Positions 37,648 to 46,494 are shown, counted from the first letter of the stretch. The stretch: 64,000 nt of DNA from Bradyrhizobium sp. CCBAU 051011 (GCF_009930815.1 NZ_CP022222.1:1468501-1532500); one strand, 5' to 3'. Program-made: numbers and translations. The notes: generated by a model from the sequence alone, not told the origin.

Positions 37648-37777
37648 CCTTCTCCCCTTGTGGGAGAAGGTGGATCGCTGACGCGTAGCGACAGCGAGAC
37701 GGATGAGGGGTCTGTCTCCGCGGATACAAACCCCTCATCCGGCGCTTCGCGCCACCTTCTCCCACAAGGGGAGAAGG
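37648..37777. repeat. 130-bp palindromic repeat, copy 2
   Basis: Same arms as copy 1 (CCTTCTCCCCTTGTGGGAGA and complement) with the same inner pair GATGAGGGGT/ACCCCTCATC and a different centre. It lies between the gene at 36380-37573 and the Bug-family gene. Confidence 0.85.
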
Positions 37778-37790
37778 GAAGAATTCTCGG

Positions 37791-38771
37791 CTACTCCTGT
37801 TCAACACCACTGGCCTTGACGAGATGCGACCACTTCCTCTCATCCTTGTCGATGGAGAGAGCATAGTCTTCCGGCGTGCCGGGCGTGATCTCGGTGCCGT
37901 CATTGCCGAGCTGCTTCTTCACCTCTTCAGAGGCGAGCGCGTCGCGCAGCGCCTTGTTGAGCCGGTCGACGATCGGCCGCGGCGTGCCGGCGGGAGCCAC
38001 GAGGCCGTAATAGAGCGAAGCGTCGAAAGCGGCGAGCCCCGCCTCCATCATGGTCGGCACCTCCGGCAGCAGGCTCGATCGCGTGGTGCTGGTCACCGCC
38101 AGCGCACGCAGCTTGCCGGCGGCGACGTTGGCATGCGAGGCCGGGATCGGCGCGAATGCCATCGGGATGTGGCCACCCAACAGGTCTGTCAACGCGGGGC
38201 CGGTGCCTTTGTAGGGGATGTGCACCAGCCTGATCCCTGCCGCGCGGGCAAAATATTCGCCGGTGATATGGCTGGCGGTACCGGCGCCGGCCGAGCCGAA
38301 ATTGACCTTGTCGGGATTGGTCTTGGCATAGGCGATCAGTTCGGCGACGCTTTTCGCGGGGAATGACGGATGCACGACCAGTGAATTCGGCGCGTTGCCG
38401 ATCATGCCGATCGGCGCAAAATCCTTGCGCGGATCGTAGCCGGGATTTTTGTAGAGCGAGGGACCGATGGCCAGCGTGCCGGTGTAGCCAAGCAGCAGTG
38501 TATAGCCGTCGGGATCGCTTTTGGCGACCGCCTTGGTGCCGACCGTGCCGCCGGCGCCGGGACGATTATCTACCACGACCTTCTCGCCGAGCAGCTCACT
38601 CATCTTGTCGGCAATCGCGCGCCCGACGATCGAGGTGCTGCCGCCCGGCGCGAATGGAATGACGAGCGTGATGGCGCGCGCGGGATAATTTTGGGCGTAC
38701 GCGCCGGTGAATGCCGCCGCCAGCGCGATCATCGCGGTGGCTGCGCAAGCCAATACTTTCCGAGTGGCCAT
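37791..38771 (-). CDS. Bug/TctC-family tripartite tricarboxylate binding protein
   Basis: The 326-aa protein has a signal peptide ending GAYAQNYP and the Bug pattern: ITLVIPFAPGGSTSIVGRAIADKM, VVVDNRPGAGGTVGTKAVAKSDPDGYTLLLG, VHIPYKGTGPALTDLLGGHIPM and VPTMMEAGL. Such proteins bind carboxylic acids for TctAB transporters, or act as orphan binding proteins. No tctA or tctB gene is adjacent. ATG 38769-38771 is clear. Confidence 0.9.
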   Translation of the reverse strand: MATRKVLACAATAMIALAAAFTGAYAQNYPARAITLVIPFAPGGSTSIVGRAIADKMSELLGEKVVVDNRPGAGGTVGTKAVAKSDPDGYTLLLGYTGTLAIGPSLYKNPGYDPRKDFAPIGMIGNAPNSLVVHPSFPAKSVAELIAYAKTNPDKVNFGSAGAGTASHITGEYFARAAGIRLVHIPYKGTGPALTDLLGGHIPMAFAPIPASHANVAAGKLRALAVTSTTRSSLLPEVPTMMEAGLAAFDASLYYGLVAPAGTPRPIVDRLNKALRDALASEEVKKQLGNDGTEITPGTPEDYALSIDKDERKWSHLVKASGVEQE

Positions 38772-38857
38772 ATTGAGCGTGCTCCCAGGACTGTTTTTCT
38801 TGTTGGTCTGGTATCGTTGCTTAAACGTTACACAATCGCAAGCGTGATGCGCATGCC

Positions 38858-39001
38858 GTCATTGCCTGCGACAAACGCGGAGCGTTTGCGCAAGGGAGCG
38901 AAGCGACGAAGGTATCCACGCCTCCGCTGGCTGCGAGATGGATTGCTTCGCGGAGCCTGTCATCGGGCGCGCATTCGCGCGACCCGTTGGCTCGCAATGA
39001 C
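38858..39001. repeat. Dispersed intergenic repeat with GTCATTGC/GCAATGAC ends
   Basis: Outer arms GTCATTGC and GCAATGAC enclose several short stems. Bases 38949-38994 are identical over 46 bp to 48838-48883 elsewhere in the window. It fills most of the gap between the Bug gene and the Nudix gene. Confidence 0.75.
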
Positions 39002-39005
39002 GGCC

Positions 39006-39635
39006 CTACCGCCAGGCGAACACCGGTTGCTCCAACTCGGCGACGCGGGTGCTTCTTCCCGCCAGCACTTCGGCAAACTGATAGATCAGCGCCGCCGTCG
39101 GCGCGTGGATGTGCTGGCCGGCATGGCGGAAGCGGATCACGCGCCGCGTGCTTTCGGGAATCGTGGTGAAGCTGAACGCGTCCGCGCGCTCGATGTCGTC
39201 GAGCGCGACGCGATGCACCGAGGCGACCTCGGCCGGATTGGGAACGATATCGGCAATGGTGCTCACCCAGACCACCACGGGCGTGATCAGATAGCCTGAG
39301 CGCGTCGGGTAGTCGTCGAGCAGGCCGAGCACATCGCCCTCCCCCAGCGCGACGCCGAGTTCTTCGTGCAATTCGCGCAGCGCCGCCTGCGCCTGCGTCT
39401 CGCCCTGGTCGCAACGGCCACCCGGCAGCGCCCATTGGGCAGCGTGCGAACGCAAGGTCGCGGCGCGGCGGGTCAGGAGAAATGTCGTTCCTCCGCCGCC
39501 CTCGGCTTCCGTCAGCGCAATGGCTACTGCGGCGCGCTTCAGCTCCGACCCTGCGCCATCTGAGGGCGCCCGCGTGAAGGCCGCGCAGAGGCTTGCGATA
39601 TTCCGCCGTGTGGTATCGTCAAATGACCGGCCCAT
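39006..39635 (-). CDS. Nudix hydrolase (CoA-pyrophosphatase-like)
   Basis: The 209-aa protein contains a full Nudix box, GGRCDQGETQAQAALRELHEELG, matching Gx5Ex7REUxEExGU in spacing (written across residues about 69-91). The surrounding FLLTRRAATLRSHAAQWALPGG pattern fits the NudL/CoA pyrophosphatase group, though the usual extra upstream motif is weak. It hydrolyses a nucleoside diphosphate-linked substrate, with CoA or a nucleotide sugar as candidates. Confidence 0.85.
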   Translation of the reverse strand: MGRSFDDTTRRNIASLCAAFTRAPSDGAGSELKRAAVAIALTEAEGGGGTTFLLTRRAATLRSHAAQWALPGGRCDQGETQAQAALRELHEELGVALGEGDVLGLLDDYPTRSGYLITPVVVWVSTIADIVPNPAEVASVHRVALDDIERADAFSFTTIPESTRRVIRFRHAGQHIHAPTAALIYQFAEVLAGRSTRVAELEQPVFAWR

Positions 39636-39714
39636 CCCGCTTGACTACAACACAAGTGCAGCCGATGAAATGACCCGAACCGCATGACAACCCGCAGGAA
39701 ACGGAACGCACGAC

Positions 39715-40140
39715 ATGACGACCAAGGCCGCGGACAAACTCAAATCCGACGGCTGGAAGATCGTCGAAACCACCGGCTTCCTGTACCTGATCGGCCCGTT
39801 GTGGCAACGCGTCGTCGACGGCAGCCACGAATACGCGCTTGCTACCGAGGACAAGCACCACAATCGCCGCGGCCTGGTGCAGGGCGGCGTCATCATGACC
39901 TTCGCCGACCGCACCTGCGGGATGACCGCCCGCTTCGTTTCCGGCAAGCCGACGCTGGCGACCGTGCAGCTCGATACGCATTTTGTCGAAGCCGGCAAGA
40001 TCGGCGAGATCCTGGTGTCGAAACCGCATGTGGTGCGCTCGACCCGCAGCCTGATTTTCATCACGACGGAGGTGACCGTCGACAAGCGCTGTATCGCGAT
40101 GGCGAGCGGTGTGTTCAAGATATTGAAGAGCGAGAGCTGA
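39715..40140 (+). CDS. PaaI-type hotdog thioesterase
   Basis: The 141-aa hotdog protein has LVQGGVIMTFADRTCGMTA, with HNRRGLVQGGV as the usual substrate loop, and LATVQLDTHFVEAGKIGEI. Small PaaI-like thioesterases cleave acyl- or aryl-CoA in the cytoplasm. It has no membrane or signal segment. It precedes an aldo/keto reductase gene by 112 bp filled by an intergenic repeat. Confidence 0.82.
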   Translation: MTTKAADKLKSDGWKIVETTGFLYLIGPLWQRVVDGSHEYALATEDKHHNRRGLVQGGVIMTFADRTCGMTARFVSGKPTLATVQLDTHFVEAGKIGEILVSKPHVVRSTRSLIFITTEVTVDKRCIAMASGVFKILKSES

Positions 40141-40148
40141 GAGTTGCT

Positions 40149-40228
40149 GTCATTCCGGGGCGATGCGCAGCATCGAACCCGGAATCTCGAGATTCCGGGT
40201 CTGGTCCTTCGGACCATCCCGGAATGAC
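40149..40228. repeat. Intergenic palindromic repeat
   Basis: GTCATTCCGGG at the left pairs with CCCGGAATGAC at the right; inner arms ACCCGGAATCTC and GAGATTCCGGGT meet at a perfect dyad. It separates the thioesterase and aldo/keto reductase genes. Confidence 0.75.
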
Positions 40229-40252
40229 GGCCCAGAATAGAGGACCCATCCC

Positions 40253-41275
40253 ATGCAATACCGCCAACTCGGCCGCAGCGGCCTGAAGATTTCGCCGATC
40301 TGTCTGGGCACCATGATGTTCGGCGGCCCGACCGACGAGGCCACGTCGTCGCGCATCATTGCCAAGGCCCGCGAGGCCGGCATCAATTTCATCGACAGCG
40401 CGGACGCCTATAATGGCGGCCAGTCCGAACAGGTAGTCGGCCGCGCGATTTCAAACAATCGCACGAACTGGATTCTGGCGACGAAGCTCGCCAACCAGAT
40501 CGGCGACGATCCCAATCGCGGCGGGCTATCGCGGCGCTGGGTGATGCAGGCGGCTGAAGAGAGCCTGAAGCGGCTTGGCACCGATTTCATCGACATCTAC
40601 TATTTGCACAAGGAGGATCATGCGACGCCGCTGGAGGAGACGGTGCGCGCCATCGGCGATTTGATGCGCCAGGGCAAGATCCGCTATTTCGGCGTCTCGA
40701 ACTACCGCGCCTGGCGCGTCGCCGAAATCTGCAACATCTGCGACAACAACGGCATCGATCGCCCGGTCGTCAGCCAGCCCTATTACAACGCCATGAACCG
40801 CATGCCCGAGGTCGAGCATTTTCCTGCCTGCGGCTATTACGGCCTCGGCATCGTGCCCTATAGCCCGTTGGCGCGCGGCGTGCTGACCGGCAAGTACAGG
40901 CCTGACGCGGCGCCCGACAAGGAGACGCGCGCCGGCCGCGCCGACAAGCGCATGATGCAGACCGAATGGCGGCCGGAGTCGCTGCAGCTCGCGCAGGAGA
41001 TCAAGCGCCACGCCGAGGCGCGCGGCATCAGCGCCGGACAGTTCGCGGTATCTTGGGTACTGAACTCATCTTTCGTGAGCGGGGTGATCGCGGGCCCCCG
41101 CACGGAAGCGCAGTGGGACGATTACGTGAAAGCGCTCGACTATCGCTTCACGGCGGAAGACGAGGCGCTGATCGACCGCCTGGTGGTCAGCGGCCATCCC
41201 TCGACGCCGGGGTTCAATGATCCGGCCTACCCGATCGAGGGGCGGCGGGCGCGGACGGATAGCCATACCCGATAA
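40253..41275 (+). CDS. Aldo/keto reductase
   Basis: The 340-aa protein is a TIM-barrel aldo/keto reductase: RQLGRSGLKISPICLGTMMFGG at the start, catalytic Asp and Tyr in FIDSADAYNGGQSE, Lys in ILATKLAN, DIYYLHKEDHATPLEE, IRYFGVSNYRAW and YSPLARGVLTGKY. It reduces carbonyls with NADPH. It belongs to the YajO/Tas-like subgroup. Substrate unknown. Confidence 0.9.
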   Translation: MQYRQLGRSGLKISPICLGTMMFGGPTDEATSSRIIAKAREAGINFIDSADAYNGGQSEQVVGRAISNNRTNWILATKLANQIGDDPNRGGLSRRWVMQAAEESLKRLGTDFIDIYYLHKEDHATPLEETVRAIGDLMRQGKIRYFGVSNYRAWRVAEICNICDNNGIDRPVVSQPYYNAMNRMPEVEHFPACGYYGLGIVPYSPLARGVLTGKYRPDAAPDKETRAGRADKRMMQTEWRPESLQLAQEIKRHAEARGISAGQFAVSWVLNSSFVSGVIAGPRTEAQWDDYVKALDYRFTAEDEALIDRLVVSGHPSTPGFNDPAYPIEGRRARTDSHTR

Positions 41276-41389
41276 ACGGATCGGCCGGCTCGGCTTGCCA
41301 GCCACCTTTAGTTGCATTGGAGCTGCAATGCTCAGTAACGGGATAGTAACCTCGCCCGTGGGAAATTCCCTGTTCAGGTGGAGGTCCAT

Positions 41390-41635
41390 GTGGTGGACGA
41401 GCACAGAACAGCACCACGGCGGCGCCTGCTGAAGGCGGGCAGGATTTCGTTTGGCGGCGGCACTATCGACTGCACCGTTCGCAATCTCTCCGAAACCGGC
41501 GCCGCCCTCGAGGTGAGTTCCCCCGTCGGCATTCCTGAACGCTTCACGCTGGTGATCGAACCTGATCACGTCCATGTGCCGTGTCACGTCGTCTGGCGCA
41601 AGGAGACGCGGATCGGGGTTCATTTCGAAGCCTGA
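41390..41635 (+). CDS. PilZ-domain protein
   Basis: The small protein opens with the PilZ c-di-GMP motif RTAPRRRLLKAGRI (RxxxR) followed by DCTVRNLSETGAALEV (the D/NxSxxG motif). It is only about 81 aa and is all PilZ. GTG 41390 has GGAGG upstream; an upstream GTG at 41378 is also possible. It should bind c-di-GMP. No partner domain is present. Confidence 0.82.
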   Translation: MVDEHRTAPRRRLLKAGRISFGGGTIDCTVRNLSETGAALEVSSPVGIPERFTLVIEPDHVHVPCHVVWRKETRIGVHFEA

Positions 41636-41719
41636 CCGGCGCAGCCGGCGTCGCGCGCGGCACGCGGCCGCGCACGACAAATCGCGTGGCTGAGAGCGCG
41701 AGTTCTCGCAACCGAACGG

Positions 41720-42010
41720 TCAGTGCCTGGATTCGAGGTTGACGATCACGCCTGTGGGCTCCGGCTCGTGAGGCGATAGCTTCGTCAGCGTCTCATCGCT
41801 CCAATAGGCAAGGTTCACGATCATGCCGATCGGCGATTCCGGCTCGGAAGCCTCGGTCGGCTCCAGCACGTTGAGTCCGCCGCTGTCGATGAAGAATGTG
41901 TGATCGCCAAACATGCTGGCCAATTGCGGGACCACCGGATGATCATCGGGAAGCGCCTGGGCTTCGAATTGCGACAATGCGCGTTCGACCTGTGCCGAGT
42001 TCAATTTCAT
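41720..42010 (-). CDS. Small acidic protein of unknown function
   Basis: ATG 42010 gives 96 aa. It starts MKLNSAQVERALSQFEAQAL and includes DDHPVVPQLASMFGDHTFFIDSGGLNVLEP, then repeats of the type IGMIVNLAYW and TGVIVNLESRH. It is acidic and cytosolic by sequence. No family is recognised. Confidence 0.65.
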   Translation of the reverse strand: MKLNSAQVERALSQFEAQALPDDHPVVPQLASMFGDHTFFIDSGGLNVLEPTEASEPESPIGMIVNLAYWSDETLTKLSPHEPEPTGVIVNLESRH

Positions 42011-42325
42011 GCACGACTCCTTACCTGGCTTCTGGTTGGTGAGAACCGCGTGATGGCCTTGACCACACGCGGCTCCTGCGGAGGAAATGACGTCAGGCGT
42101 ATCGAACCTGAACGTTCGTCCCCACCGGCGCCGCACGCCGGTCCGCAGGTTCGCTTTCAATTCCGCAAACAAGCCGAATTGAATTCGGGACAGTGGTGCC
42201 TCTTTGCGGCGGTTCAAGCCGGCAACGGAATTAAATTCGCAATGTTCCGCAGAAAGACAGGTTTTGAGATTTTGCACATCTGCTGGAACGGGGGGAACCA
42301 AGCGGAACGTTCCATCCGCGCCAAT

Positions 42326-42514
42326 CTATCTTCCGTCAGGAATGGGATGCCGCCTTGCCAGTTCGTCGAGCGTGAGATGCGCCTCCTCGTCGCTCAGCGC
42401 GAAACGGACGATGACATCCTGACGGCCGATCTGCCCCCAAAGCCCCTCCGACGACCATTTCTGCGCCGCCGGCCCGCGCAGGCCTTCGACCCAGACAAAA
42501 TACCATTCCGTCAT
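42326..42514 (-). CDS. Small hypothetical protein
   Basis: The 62-aa frame opens MTEWYFVWVEGL with GAGGTGC about 7 bases upstream, and ends with a charged helix (DEEAHLTLDELARRHP). Composition is protein-like and there is no overlapping better frame. No family is recognised. Confidence 0.5.
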   Translation of the reverse strand: MTEWYFVWVEGLRGPAAQKWSSEGLWGQIGRQDVIVRFALSDEEAHLTLDELARRHPIPDGR

Positions 42515-42724
42515 TGCAGCACCTCAGGGGCCTCCGATCAGGTTTTGGACCGGAACCGGGTTGTGGCGTTGATGCAATGATATCGCAGACCTCGCACGCG
42601 AAACAGGCCGGCGGCCCGTGGCCGCTGCGCTCAACCGCGCCAGAATGAGGCGCAGCGGGCTTCGCTTGAACCTTTTCAGGCCCGGCGGCGACAATCCGGG
42701 TGATTGCCCAGAGGATTGCCGGTC

Positions 42725-43012
42725 ATGAATTCGCCAGCGCCAGCTGCCCAACCCGCATCGAACAGCCCTGCCCGCCGCATCGCCGTGGCGCTGATCCTGG
42801 GCGGTTTGGTCTTTACCGTGCTGTGGATCATGGTGTTCAACATGATCATCTCGCTGCTGATCGGCGCCGGCTGCTGCGTTGTGATCGTTGCGGCAAGCTC
42901 CGCGTCGGACGTGGTCGAAATGATCCTCGATGCGGTGGCCTCCGTCATCTTCGGCGTCGTGGCCGTGATCGCGGCGATCTTCGGCGCGATTTTCAGCGTG
43001 TTCGGGTTTTAG
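42725..43012 (+). CDS. Small two-helix membrane protein
   Basis: ATG 42725 gives 95 aa: a polar Pro/Ala-rich leader, then two or three hydrophobic segments (LILGGLVFTVLWIMVFNMII and VASVIFGVVAVIAAIFGAIF). Nothing else is recognised. It is likely an inner-membrane protein. Confidence 0.6.
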   Translation: MNSPAPAAQPASNSPARRIAVALILGGLVFTVLWIMVFNMIISLLIGAGCCVVIVAASSASDVVEMILDAVASVIFGVVAVIAAIFGAIFSVFGF

Positions 43013-43029
43013 CTGCGCGGCTTCACAGG

Positions 43030-43344
43030 TCATAAATTCCTTCTAATTACCCCAGACGTGCAGCATGAATTGGCGACCGCGGCCGGGATCACGTTCTTCA
43101 GCCAACAACGGGCATTCACCCCCTGGATGCCGGGCCTGACGAATGTCCAGGCGCGGCATCCGCTGTCCGCGTTGCAAAGTCTCTGGCAATCTCTTGCATT
43201 GCCCCTTAGTGGGACGGTGCGGAAATCGTTGCCGGGTCGATCGATGTTCCGGGAGAAGTTTTCCCCTTGCGCCAGAGCGGTGCCGGCGATTCCAGAAAAT
43301 GCAATAACGAATGCGGATGCGAATATCAGACTACGGAGATACAT
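43030..43344 (-). CDS. Exported PAN/Apple-domain protein
   Basis: ATG 43344 lies behind a strong AGGAGG. The 104-aa protein has a signal peptide ending GTALAQG and a PAN/Apple-type domain: DCQRLCNADSGCRAWTFVRPG, then ARCWLKN and SCCTSGV. Apple/PAN domains bind proteins or sugars outside the cytoplasm through a disulphide-held fold. This is a stand-alone copy. Confidence 0.78.
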   Translation of the reverse strand: MYLRSLIFASAFVIAFSGIAGTALAQGENFSRNIDRPGNDFRTVPLRGNARDCQRLCNADSGCRAWTFVRPGIQGVNARCWLKNVIPAAVANSCCTSGVIRRNL

Positions 43345-43486
43345 GACAACCTCCTGTGGCAATCTCCTGAATTCGCTATTTAGGCGCTTTCCGATCGCAA
43401 CCCGATATGAACTGCCTCACATGCTTGCCCCCATTTACGAGATCGGGATTGCGGTGGCAGCGCTCTGCGCACTCGGCACCTGAGCG

Positions 43487-44095
43487 CTACGCCACGGCCT
43501 GCCGTTCGCTCTCGGCGAGGCCTTGCAGCAGTAGTTCGCCGAGCGGCACGGGTTTGCTGAAGAAATAGCCCTGCCCCAGGGCAATCCCGAGCGAGCGGAT
43601 CTTTTCGACCTGTTCGTATGTCTCGACGCCCTCGGCGACGATCGAGAGGTTCAATGTCTTCGCAAGCTGGACGATCGATCCAAGGACGGCGACGGTCTCG
43701 GAGCGGCCGATCCTGTCGATGAAAGACTTGTCGATCTTGACCTTGTTGAACGGAAACGCGGTCAGATAGGACAGTGACGAATAGCCGACGCCGAAATCGT
43801 CGAGCGCAATCGAAACGCCGAGCCGCTTCAGGCGTTCGAGCGTCTTGAGATTTTCCTGGCTGTCGGCCAGGAAAACGCTCTCGGTGATCTCGAGCTCCAG
43901 CCGCGTTTCGGCAAGCCCGCTGTCCGCCAGCGCGTACATCACGGAATCGACAAGGCTGCCGCTGGCGAATTGCAGGCGGACAGGTTGACCGCAACCTTGA
44001 TATCATCCGGCATCATCATGGCATGGCGGCACGACTTGGCGAGCACCAGATTGCCGAGCTCGACGATCAGCCCGCACTTACGGTTTCGCTCGGGC
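43487..44095 (-). pseudogene. EAL phosphodiesterase gene, frameshifted and truncated
   Basis: The minus strand codes a canonical EAL end: LELEITES, SIALDDFGVGYSSLSYL, KVKIDKSFI, IVAEGVET, ALGQGYFFSKPV. The start of the domain (GLIVELGNLVLAKSCRHA, VAVNLS) is in another frame. Going from CTGTCCGC into the next codons needs one extra base to rejoin LQFASGSLVDSVMYALAD, so there is a single-base deletion near 43,970-43,980. Upstream of about 44,095 the sequence turns into a dispersed repeat, so the N-terminal domains are lost. Confidence 0.82.
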
Positions 44096-44760
44096 TCAAT
44101 GTTTTCGTTAAAACCCCCGTAGGAACACGGAGATACCTGCGATCCCAGCCGCGTGGCTGGCTCGAACAGCGAGCACGTATACGTCCGCATTCTCGCGGCG
44201 TAGGGGCCCGAGCTTTGCTTGGAACTTCCGCCCTCAAAAAAGCCAAGGGCGCAGGGAAAGCCGGGTGCACGCTGCACCCGCGGTCTCGCGTGCTTTTGCG
44301 CATAAGGAAACGCACACGAGCATACAGGGCAGCGGAGGCATCCCGGCTTTCCCTGCGCGATGGTTTACGGCTTACTTCGTGCTCTTCCCGGAGAACGGCT
44401 TTCTTGCCTCCGTCATCCCTAAGAAGCTTCGCTTCTCAAGAATTTAACGCCAGCACCGCGGCGCCAGAACCACACGACTTCGCCGTCCGCTTCAGGCGCT
44501 TAACGTCAGCTAGCGCTATCAGCGTCCACCGCATCTCACCGCGCGTTCGTGACGTGGCCAACGCCCCTTGGGTAGGTGAGACGCGCGGAGTTATGGCGTT
44601 GATTTGGGTCGCGCGTGAAGCGGAATATTTTTGCGACAAGGACTGGACAGGTTTTACTGATTTGCCCGTCGTGCCAATTGGTCGCACCTCGCGGGCGACA
44701 ATCTGCGCTTGCATTGAAGGGCAAATCAGCGGCAGCGCGTAGCCCGCATCTCAGCCCGCG
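44096..44760. repeat. Dispersed repeat-like block, no supported gene
   Basis: This stretch has open frames on both strands but none with protein-like composition. The text GCAGGGAAAGCCGGGTGCAC and its near complement TGCATCCCGG-like pieces around 44,340-44,365 suggest an inverted structure. From memory similar text is scattered through Bradyrhizobium genomes. It replaces the 5' part of the EAL gene. Confidence 0.45.
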
Positions 44761-44821
44761 TCCACATCTACCAGCCGCGTCTTTGAACGGAACAGAATGG
44801 GAGGCCATATCGTTGCCCGTC

Positions 44822-45049
44822 ATGAGCGAGACGCTGGCAAACCTTGTCGCAGACTCCTTTCAGATCGCCTGGGACTACCTTGAGGCAACCGGCGAGCTGG
44901 GCAGCCCGGACATTGCGGCCAATCATCTGCTCGATACGATTGAAATGATGATCAAGTGTGGAGAGCGGCGACGCCTGCTGCTCTCGAACAATGCCATCAG
45001 CGCCTACCAGCGCTTCAGGGCGGAGCAACTGATATCCCTGGCCTCGTAG
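44822..45049 (+). CDS. Small hypothetical protein
   Basis: ATG 44822 gives 75 aa: SETLANLVADSFQIAWDYLE, GELGSPDIAANHLLDTIEMMI, then AYQRFRAEQ. Predicted all-helical and cytosolic. Spaced 43 bp before the DUF3606 gene, so they may share a transcript. No function known. Confidence 0.6.
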   Translation: MSETLANLVADSFQIAWDYLEATGELGSPDIAANHLLDTIEMMIKCGERRRLLLSNNAISAYQRFRAEQLISLAS

Positions 45050-45092
45050 GAACAGGCCATTTCCAAGCGCGTTTGCTCTTCGGAGGTGTGCA

Positions 45093-45284
45093 ATGGACAA
45101 TCTCACGAAGAGAAACCAGCCCGACCGCAGCAAGATCAACATGCACGAAGACTACGAGGTCAAGCACTGGACCAAGGCGCTCGGCGTGACGAGGGAAAAG
45201 CTGCAGAAGGCAGTCGACAAGGTCGGGAATTCAGCCGCTGCCGTTCGCAAGGAGCTTGGCCTGTTGGGTACGTCTCATTCGTGA
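45093..45284 (+). CDS. DUF3606 small protein
   Basis: The 63-aa protein matches DUF3606: RSKINMHEDYEVKHWTKALG, VTREKLQKAVDKVGNSAAAVRKEL in pattern. It is basic and helical, of the size typical for the family. Its role is unknown; a nucleic-acid role is sometimes assumed from charge. GGAGG lies before the ATG. Confidence 0.8.
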   Translation: MDNLTKRNQPDRSKINMHEDYEVKHWTKALGVTREKLQKAVDKVGNSAAAVRKELGLLGTSHS

Positions 45285-45476
45285 TCGCCCCAAAATGTCC
45301 TGTGTTTCGGCCTGGGATGGGTTTGCGAGAACCACCCCACGCGCGCATGGAGCGAAGAGACCGGCTGTCAGTGCTGACAGCGCCATGCCTTGCGCATGCC
45401 AGCAGGCCAACTGGGTTGAACAGCCGCACATCTCAAAGGCAGCGGAAGAGGATTGAGGCCGGTCCCCATCAGGGAA

Positions 45477-45550
45477 CCTTGGCTGCCTGGTGCGTTGAAA
45501 CCTTGGTTGCCTTGGTGCGTTGAAACCTTGGTTGCCTTGGTGCGTTGATA
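45477..45550 (+). repeat. Three tandem copies of a 25-bp unit
   Basis: CCTTGGTTGCCTTGGTGCGT followed by TGAAA occurs at 45501-45525 and 45526-45550 (last copy ends TGATA); a 24-bp first copy with CTGCCTGG lies at 45477-45500. The array ends right at the start region of the small gene at 45554. There are no spacers, so it is not a CRISPR array. Confidence 0.9.
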
Positions 45551-45553
45551 TGC

Positions 45554-45739
45554 ATGCACCCTTTTGAACAACGAGAAAAGCCCTCGGCTTCAGCCGAAGA
45601 GCGTGCGGCGAAAGCAGAGCAGCGCCGCTGGGACGTCGAGCAGGCGCTCCGCGAACGCAAAGCGGCTGACGACGCTTTCCGCGTCAACTTCGAGCGACTG
45701 AAAGCCGAACGCCTCGCTCGCGAGGCAGCGAAGTCATAG
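45554..45739 (+). CDS. Small charged coiled-coil-like protein
   Basis: ATG 45554 gives 61 aa rich in Glu, Arg, Lys and Ala (EERAAKAEQRRWDVEQALRE, FERLKAERLAREA), predicted as one long helix. No known family. It begins 4 bp after a 25-bp tandem repeat and is followed by a hairpin with T-rich tail. Confidence 0.55.
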   Translation: MHPFEQREKPSASAEERAAKAEQRRWDVEQALRERKAADDAFRVNFERLKAERLAREAAKS

Positions 45740-45794
45740 CGCACCGCTGCGCTTCCCAGTGGTATCGATGAGGGATGTAGCCCTCATTGAGGTG

Positions 45795-45835
45795 AAGGCC
45801 TATGGCGTTTCGCGCCAGGGGCCTTTTGCTTTTCG
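45795..45835 (+). terminator. Likely rho-independent terminator
   Basis: AAGGCC at 45795-45800 and GGCCTT at 45820-45825, with an inner pair TGGCG/CGCCA, form a stem followed by TTTTGCTTTT. It follows the small gene at 45554-45739 by 55 bp. Confidence 0.65.
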
Positions 45836-45839
45836 GCGG

Positions 45840-45905
45840 GTAGCCCGCATGAGCCCATGAGCCAACGGTCGCGCGCCCGCGACGACAAGCGCTCATCCGG
45901 GCTAC
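45840..45905. repeat. GTAGCCCGCATGAGC palindrome, copy 1
   Basis: GTAGCCCGCATGAGC pairs with GCTCATCCGGGCTAC across a 66-bp element. Two further copies lie at 46492-46567 and 47139-47249. The rest of 45740-46059 shows no supported gene. Confidence 0.75.
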
Positions 45906-46059
45906 TTTGCTCATGTTGATCCCAACGCGGCGCGAAAAGAGACTGTTGAGACGTCTGGCCGAAGGCAAATTAAAAATCTGGCGATAAGCATGCTTATTTT
46001 GGCAGAAACCATTTCCAGTATGCTTAGATCGTCGCCAGCAGAGCAGATGCGGTCAGCGA

Positions 46060-46494
46060 ATGCAGTGGTACGTGATCCTGGTTTCGGTCGCCACGATCGG
46101 CGCATTTGGGTGGTTTGCGCTCGAACTCGTTGGTCGGCCTATTCGAAATTTCTTCGATCTACGACGGACTGTGCGCCATCAAATGCCTTTTCTAGCGAAC
46201 GTCGCAGCGCCACAACCTCGCGAGACCTGCGTCACTTCCGAGCAGATACGGCAATACGATACAGACTTGAAAAATGCGCGCGAGGCACAACGTGTCTTAC
46301 GTGATTTGGCCTCTCAAATGCTGGCGTTCGCCGAGAGCGAAAGGCCGGCTTGTATCGCAATCAGGCCGTTTGGTTTTGATCCCTCGTCGGCTGGCAGCGG
46401 CCTGATCGGACTTTCGAACACGCTCGACCGCCATGGGACCGACCGCGACAGCTTTCGCAAAAATGTCGAACGGGCACTGCGGTTTGGCGAATAG
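46060..46494 (+). CDS. Membrane-anchored protein of unknown function
   Basis: The 144-aa protein starts MQWYVILVSVATIGAFGWFA, one N-terminal membrane helix, and continues with a charged cytoplasmic or periplasmic part containing two cysteines (RETCVTS, PACIAI). No family is recognised. Its TAG stop at 46492-46494 lies in the first bases of an intergenic palindrome, so the repeat may have set its present C terminus. Confidence 0.55.
   Translation: MQWYVILVSVATIGAFGWFALELVGRPIRNFFDLRRTVRHQMPFLANVAAPQPRETCVTSEQIRQYDTDLKNAREAQRVLRDLASQMLAFAESERPACIAIRPFGFDPSSAGSGLIGLSNTLDRHGTDRDSFRKNVERALRFGE

Noticed and set aside
44023..44742. 239-aa open frame over the dispersed repeat block
   Set aside because: No ribosome site or motif, and it begins inside the EAL remnant on the opposite strand.
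45477..45550. Possible CRISPR array
   Set aside because: The three 25-bp units follow each other with no spacers and no cas genes are seen.
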